Source: Linyphia triangularis (Eukaryota > Arthropoda > Arachnida > Araneae > Linyphiidae). From it: DNA of 64,000 nt. The notes under the pieces were generated by a model. The model was not told where the DNA came from, did no database searches, and saw only the letters and a list, made by a program, of their open reading frames with translations. The position numbers were made by a program, and so were the translations under genes. Shown here in pieces: positions 57,651 through 64,000 of the stretch (its first letter is position 1; each line of letters opens with the position of its first letter). Location of the stretch: assembly GCA_963978545.1 (NCBI GenBank), contig OZ021722.1:109812442-109876441 (forward strand), in the 5' to 3' direction.

Positions 57651-60384
57651 AAAGGGAACGGAAGCTAGAGCTACTTTCTCATGATTGAAGATCAAATGTG
57701 CAATTTCTTCTTCCTCAAGATCGGAATAACACTGTAGATTTGAATAACTCCCCCTCACCTTTCCCGAAAAACCCCACAGGTACTATTCCTTATATAGTTT
57801 GGATTGTTGTGTGTATGACATGCTTTTTTTATAGATCTGAATATTTTGTCACTAATAATTTCGAAGTTCAATTAGTTACGAATAATTTACCCTTCTGCAT
57901 ATAAATATTATAGTTTGGTTTAATGCTAAAGTAATCCATTTCATTTTAATTCCGCTTAGGAAAAAAAAACCACTAGCATTTTCAAGTTTATTTTCCTTCT
58001 TGAATAAATGATTATTTTTCAAAAAACGAGTAATATTTGCAGAAATTAATGCTGAAAAACCCCACCACATCAGTGAAAAACCACAACAACAAAAAAATCA
58101 TTTAATTAAATCCAGCAATTTTAGCAAAAATATATACTCGAAGTAACTACTTTTAAGAAATAGGTTTCTGGATTGAAATGTTACAAAAAAAATTAAGTTT
58201 TATTATTAACACACTTTTCAAGAAAAATCAAAATATTTTATTTTTTAGTTAGGAAAATGTGTTAAAAAGTATTTAAAAATTAAATAATTAACAAAACGTT
58301 TTTAATAATTATTGTCTTTTGCAATGCAATTATAGTGTCCATGAGCGCCTACATGATTATTTGCAGGGAGGTGTAAGGCGACGAAAAGGTTTTTGTTTAA
58401 TCCTTGATTTTTCGAAGATGGGAATTGGATTTCCTAATTGGATGGTAGTTAATAATTGTGCATTAATGTTCTGTTCAAATTGATAAATTATTATCTATAT
58501 ATTTTTTCTTGTAAATTTTCCCACTTTTTTTTCCCCCGTTACCTTAATTTTAGAAATCCAGAGGGGAGGGAGTGCAAGTGCATGTTTTTTATGTCCCTGA
58601 CATTGTATCTATTATAAAAATTGCAGTGCTTCGCGTAGGGAATTTTCTGAAATAGCAATAGTCCGCCAGAATTATAAAAGAAGAATTTTTTCAGAATTTG
58701 TTTTTTGATCAACCTTTATACAATTCTTTGTAAAAAAGTCACCTATTTGATCAATAATTTACATCTATTTAATTCCATGTTAAAGTGCTATTTTCCAACC
58801 ACTTTTACACTTTTAATTAATTTTTTTCGAAACTGCAATTTGAATATTTAAAAAAAAAGTTGTATCGAAATGAAGCACTCGTACTACTGAGGTTACTGAA
58901 TTGGTTTGAGATTGTGGGGGAAATTCTATCTATCTGCAAGGTATAAATGTCTTCCCCCTCCAAATAAAAACGCTTCCAAAAATAATCTCCTTTGTTCGGA
59001 GAGAAAGGGGTAATTTACTAAAAAGAAATGAAAAATTAAATGAATTTGAAGGAACTTTAACTATAATGTGATGGGAATTTACTTAAAATATGACATTAAT
59101 TACATATTAATAAAAAACCATAAAATATTAAAAATTGTTTAAACGGTAATTTAAAAGTAATTAAAACTAATTGCACATTAAATAAAATAATAACAATTAA
59201 ATAAAAAAATGCATTAACAATTAGTTTTACATTAATTAACATTTAATTATGTATTAATAATTAATTATATATCAATTATTCATAGATTAATTACAAATTA
59301 TTTATACGTTAATTTTACATTAATAAAAATTAGTTAACAATTTAGTAACATCTTAATTTATATTTTCTACATTTACACCGGACATGCCTTGATTTCAGTC
59401 GGCAAAAGGGTGTCTTCGCCCCCCCCAACCAAAATTCTTAGCTACGGCTCTGGGTGGGGAGGAGGTTCATGAGCGATAACTTTCTAAATTACTATCCCTC
59501 AAACAGCAATTGATTGGATTATAGAAACATTCAAGTTTTTAAAAGGATCTAAATGGCTGTTGACATTTTAAAGTAAACTTTCGCCGCCTATTAAGCCCCC
59601 GAATAAATATTTTCACTCGAGATTTTCCTCATAAAGCGAAACCCCTTTAAATCTCATATAAGTGCTTAAGCATGTCCACTGGAGACGTTTTCAATGAGTA
59701 GGCTTCATATTTCCTTCTCATAAATAGTTGATGGAAATGTTAAGTAGAGAAACTGTTTTAGAAGACTATCGCTTCCAATTAACGTTAGTCATCGTTATTT
59801 GATTCTAATTGGATTCAAGTTCTAAATGCGAAGCAAAAAGTTAGTTTTTTATGAGTAGGAAAAGAGTCTTATGTACTTTCAAAGGTTTTCTCTCTTGTGC
59901 ATTATTTAAATTTTGAAATTTAGCTTTAAGTACTTTTTAAGTGCGTGCGAGTTTGTGCGACTCGAGTTTTGACTGGATTGAGAAGTTGGAGGAATGCAAT
60001 GCGAAATAAGCTGTTTAAATTGAACTAAAATTCAAATTGCTTTTTTCTTTTTAAAGCAAAATAAAAAATAAAAAAATCTTTATCGTGGAAGAATTTCGAT
60101 AATTTGCTATTGTGTATAAAAAAAAAAGTAAGCTTTAGTAAAATTAGCTTTATTCTTAAAGTAAAAGAGTGATATTACCGCAAAAATTTAATTGATTTGG
60201 TCAAAGTTAAGTTTTAAGACATGGGCTGGTGTGTAGTTTTGAGGCATAAGAATAAGCAACGATTCTGAGTTGGCTGGAAGAGGTCCGTAAAATTATTGGT
60301 TATGAGCTAAAAGAAATCCATAATCTTCTATATTATTTCTGGGAGGTTTCATTTGATGATATTCCCTTTTTCTAACTTATTTAT
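57651..60384. other. Unassigned AT-rich 2.7-kb stretch
   Basis: No repeat family of this window, no convincing frame. 59080-59345 is an ATTAAT-rich tract. A C run lies near 59420. Possible single-copy intergenic or intronic DNA. Confidence 0.35.
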
Positions 60385-60640
60385 ACAAAATTAATAATTA
60401 ATATATCATTAATAATTCTTATACCATTAATAATACATATACCATTAATAATTCATATACCATTAATAATTCATATACCATTAATAATTGATATACCATT
60501 AATAATGAATAGACCATTAATAATTGATATACCATTAATAATGAATAGACCATTAATAATTAATATACCATTAATAATTCATATACCATTAATAATATAC
60601 CATTAATAATATACCATTAATAATTAATATACCAATCTAA
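60385..60640 (+). repeat. 18-bp minisatellite (ACCATTAATAATTCATAT)
   Basis: About 13-14 units of 18 bp with some shortened or substituted ones (TTGATAT, GAATAG). ATACCATT starts fall every 18 bp (for example 60421 and 60439). Confidence 0.93.
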
Positions 60641-61480
60641 TTTCTTCTCTTCTAATGAAGATTTTTATTTTCAAATACAAATTGTGCAGTACAAAAATAT
60701 TTTCTTTAAAAAAGTTAACTTAAAATACCAAAATCCTGAAAACAAATTAACGAAATACATATAAAAAATAAACAACTGTGGTAAGTTTCATGTATTTATA
60801 ACCAGTAGTTTTTAAGATACAACCATTTAAACTAAAAAAAAAAAAAAAAAAGACAAAAAGCCATCACCGGAGAAAACCAGTTTCAAAGTATCAAAATAGC
60901 ACGAACGAGATGCAGTTGTCACGTAACAAAAATTTAAATATTTCAAGTTCTACTAATGACGGAAATATTTTTTTTTTGGTCATTTTATTTAAAAATATTT
61001 TAATTATGTTTTACAATAATAAAAAAAAGTCAGAATTAAAAAAAATTGAGCCCTAGACCCCCTTAAAAACTTACAATTCATTACCACAACTCACCTCACA
61101 AACATTTTTTCGACCACAACTCTCTCAGCACCATTTCTAGCAGACTCTAAACAAAAACCTATCATTCACCACCTCACCACAAAAAATAGCAACCCTCACC
61201 ACCTTAACAATATTCAGCACCCTTAAAAAAAAACACTCCACTAGGCCGCCTACCTGCCAAACCACCGCATTCCCCAGAGCATCTTCCAATAATTATACAG
61301 ACCTCGCATCACAGTAAATATGCATCCTGGAAAAATAAAAAAAAAAAAATCATAATCCCTTCTTCCCGGAAAAATCTAACTTTTCCCGGAGAAAAATCCT
61401 AGATGGATGTCCCTATATTTATTCCAGGCACGATGAATTCTCCAAATTGGAGAACTGCTCCGTCAACAAGACACAGGTCG
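60641..61480. other. Unassigned; one TTAA-type right end
   Basis: CTAGACCCCCTTAA near 61055-61071 resembles the right end of a TTAA-2-like element, but I find no matching left end. 61080-61320 is C/A-rich and G-poor. Confidence 0.35.
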
Positions 61481-61481
61481 C

Positions 61482-61540
61482 ATTTGCATAATAAGCGGGA
61501 GAAGGGGCATATAAATAGCGTGCTTGGCCTCTTCACTGAT
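61482..61540 (+). promoter_or_regulatory. Candidate core promoter: octamer, TATA, initiator
   Basis: ATTTGCAT (61482-61489), TATAAATA (61510-61517) and TTCACTGA with its A at 61535, 25 bp after the TATA start. Order and spacing suit an RNA polymerase II core promoter, though the TATA-to-start distance is slightly short. No coding frame follows within the visible sequence. Confidence 0.3.
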
Positions 61541-61776
61541 ACTACTACTTGCTTAACTTGGTCTTGGTTTTAAAGAAATAACCCCCGACCACACGCAGGA
61601 GTGAGAGTGGATGTGGGTTGATAGGTTTAAAGAATGCTAGAATTGAATTTTTAGACTTTTTTTTTTTTATTAAAAACTTTTTGCGTTAACTAAATGAAAG
61701 GTTTTAAGTAAGTCCTATATCTGTACATGCGATTGAAAAATCAATCTATTTAATGCAAAAGCCCTTTTGAATAATG

Positions 61777-62519
61777 TTTTTACATTCAATTACACATATG
61801 TATACATAGGGTGGGGAAAAAAGTATAGGATTCGGTCAAAATATATTTTTCGATTTTTTTTTTTGCATTTCTCAACGTTTTGGAACATCCTGATCTCAAA
61901 AAAGTTATATCGAAAAAATGTGTGTCTGTGGTCAGCATAACTTCCCAACAAATTGATCTACGATGTTCAAATTTCGTGAACAGGTTGGTGATGGCACAGG
62001 GACCTACCATTAAGGTTTTCGTCAAAATTGCGCATGCGCATAATGTAGCTGCCTTTGAAAAAATCATGTTTTTTAGTAATTGCTAATAAACGGCTCTAAC
62101 GATTTTGATCAAAATCTCTGTGTTAATGCCTTGTAAAGTGTTCTAAACATCCCCACTTGCGAAATTTTAGTGAAAATGCCTTAATGGCGTAAAAAAATTG
62201 AAAAACGAATGCCTTCAACACAGAGTTCTCTTTGTTTGAACATAACTTATCAATGATCGTTTTTTCTCCTCTTCTCAGTATCACTTACAAGAAAAGATAA
62301 TTATCGGAAATTATATCACCAAAATTCCCATTTTGGCGAAGTTTTTTTTTTTTTTTCTTTCTTTCTCAATACATTTAGAAGAATTATCGAAAAAAATATA
62401 TCGCCAAACTGGCCAGTTTTTCTAAACGAATGATGGAAATATAAGAACGTTTAAGGACACAAATCCACATCTGTAATATAGTGTGATTGAAAATTCTGCG
62501 ATGTTCCACACCTCTAGTT
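61777..62519 (-). mobile_element. repB, copy 7 (full length)
   Basis: Reverse copy from TTTTTACATTCAATTACAC to GATGTTCCACACCTCTAGTT. Perfect palindrome TGCGCATGCGCA at 62029-62040. Same block order as the others. Confidence 0.83.
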
Positions 62520-63115
62520 AGCATTCATTACCTTGGGCCCAAGGGTATTGTTTTCAACTGGTCAAAAGTGTCGGCCTTTGTCCATTCTCACTAACTGTTT
62601 GAGAATGTGCACAGGACATACTGAAAAATGCTTCCAAATGATGTTTTTTTATGCCACCCACATAGCCCACGGACATCCCAAGGAAGTCCCATGGCCCTCC
62701 CTCATGCTAAAGGCCTTTTTCCGCAAGAGCGCCCAAATTCTTCCCGCCTAGGGATTAACCCCAGGAGCTTAAAATGTCCGCTTTTAAGGCTCCCTCATTC
62801 TTCCCCAGGAGTTCACCACGAGGAACTACTAGGGAACGATATGGGAAGGAGATTTTAAGGTCAACCAACCTGCAGTAGCGCATAGGCTAATCGGGCATGG
62901 ATTTTTATTTATTTTCAGTGAAGAAATCCAATTTAATATCTGGGATGATTGTATTGGTTATTTTTGCTTCCTATGGCATCTTTAAATATCAAAATTACAC
63001 TAAGAAATGTCACTTCCTGAAAGCTTTTCCGCACATAGATGGCTTTTGAGCCAATTGCTGAATACTCCCATAAAATAACTTAGAAAAATAAATAATTTAG
63101 GCACCTAAATAACTA
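62520..63115. other. Unassigned; GC-richer at 62530-62880
   Basis: 62530-62880 is the longest GC-richer tract near the right end, with overlapping plus frames (72 and 76 codons) and no recognised domain. It may be a fragment of an unlisted repeat or an exon. Confidence 0.35.
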
Positions 63116-63155
63116 AAATTCCTTTTTATGAAAATATTTTCATAAAAAGGAATTT
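63116..63155. repeat. Perfect 40-bp palindrome without spacer
   Basis: AAATTCCTTTTTATGAAAAT is followed directly by its exact inverse. Imperfect pairing continues a further 10-20 bp outward. Could extrude as a cruciform. Confidence 0.93.
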
Positions 63156-63906
63156 AATTACTTAAATTATTATTCAACAATTACTAAAACTCATAACATT
63201 AAATCCAAGAATAAATCATACTAAATTGAACCTATGTTGTTAGCATTTAAAATCACATCTAATACAGTATTTTAAGCCTGAAGAAATGCACTTAAATTAA
63301 TTTCATCTTGATTACATGGTTCTACTCAGAAACCAAATTTCATTCATTTTCATAAGAAGATGGTAAAATATAGAGTAGCACATTCTTAAGTCTTAACTTA
63401 AAAAATTTAAAACCTCGACTGGAAGTAACTTTTTAAATTTAGTTTACCATAAAACATCACCAGAATTCCCTTTTTATTGATGGCATATGATCCATAAATA
63501 TAGTTTAAGCTATTAGATGCTGTTTTAGCTGTTAAAGATAGACTTCCGGTCAAAATGCATATCACTTCCGGTTGAACATTTTTTACTATTTTTTTTCACC
63601 TTTTATCTATATTTAACATATTACACATGTCTATAAAGTTCATGATTTTGGTTATGACCCCACATATAACTATTTTTATTGATAAAAACTAATATGTTAT
63701 GCCTAACTTTGAACTAGTATAAAAACTCGACCGAAAGTGAAATCTGAGTGGCTCCACTTCGTAAAATGATTAGAATGATGTATTCTATCAATGTTCCAAA
63801 CTTACAGACTTGTTTCACGAAATGCCATTTTATTCCCTCTAGCCGCTCTACTATAAGAAAAAAAATTAGCGTAAGCTCTGAAATTTGCTTATGCATTGAT
63901 TTCCGG
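63156..63906. other. Unassigned AT-rich stretch
   Basis: ACTTCCGGT occurs twice (63541-63549 and about 63566-63574), an ETS-type motif, without other promoter signals. No frame recognised. Confidence 0.3.
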
Positions 63907-64000
63907 TTGGTTGGTTGTTTTCAGATTATCTGGCGCCATCAGCAACACGAGGGCTATAATGCGCCGAAACATTCGTCATTAGACAATTCAACATACATTT
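63907..64000 (-). mobile_element. tRNA-derived SINE, copy 12 (cut by window edge)
   Basis: Tail and part of the body in reverse, from TTGGTTGGTTG to CAACATACATTT, then the window ends. The left target copy would be just before 63907; its partner is outside. Confidence 0.92.

Noticed and set aside
63541..63574. Pair of ACTTCCGGT (ETS-like) sites as a promoter
   Set aside because: Two short motifs alone, in AT-rich DNA without other promoter features.

Overview
This 64 kb window is AT-rich, repeat-dense nuclear DNA from a eukaryote, most likely an arthropod. I suspect an arachnid from the general look of the tRNA-derived SINE, but no host gene is present to prove it. I find no intact protein-coding gene, rRNA gene or functional tRNA gene. 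Every long reading frame I examined is a transposon relic, a repeat read in frame, or an unrecognised frame without support.

The window is a layered transposon graveyard. (1) A tRNA-headed SINE ending in a CCAA-type tail occurs 12 times; ten copies have recognisable 11-14 bp target-site duplications. (2) Three solo LTRs of one LTR-retrotransposon family (about 745-765 bp, TATA box, AATAAA, TG...CA ends) lie at 10.4, 37.0 and 49.8 kb. (3) Four families of TTAA-flanked elements with G-first terminal inverted repeats are present; one family keeps a shared C-terminal protein tail. (4) Several families of foldback or long-inverted-repeat elements recur (repC, repG, repH, repJ, repK), together with two dispersed families of about 520 bp (repA) and 700 bp (repB). 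(5) A broken reverse-transcriptase gene, probably Penelope-like, fills the first 2 kb and is split by a SINE and a TTAA element.

Layout: 0-2.1 kb RT relic with nested insertions; 2.3-2.7 kb inverted repeat and AT microsatellite; 4.1-6.1 kb G-poor DNA with a degenerate minisatellite; 6.4-7.1 kb 125-bp satellite, then foldback element repJ; 9-11.2 kb repB, repK and solo LTR; 12.4-14.9 kb SINE and repA; 15.1-16.6 kb a very uniform 98-bp satellite (15 units); 17.8-19.9 kb 45-bp and 31-bp tandem arrays; 20.5-20.85 kb a CpG-rich, promoter-like island with a CRE palindrome and a CCAAT box; 21-31 kb dispersed repeats including nested repC in repB and SINE in repA; 32.3-32.6 kb polypyrimidine tract; 33-54 kb more of the same, including a TTAA element nested in another TTAA element and a long hairpin at 48.4 kb; 55.4-56.1 kb a cluster of CACGTG boxes; 57.0-57.65 kb a near-complete palindrome; 57.65-60.4 kb unassigned AT-rich DNA; 60.4-60.6 kb 18-bp minisatellite; 61.8-62.5 kb repB; truncated SINE at the right edge.

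Family names (repA, TTAA-1 and so on) are local labels for copies that match each other inside this window. Their boundaries were read by eye and may be off by several bases.
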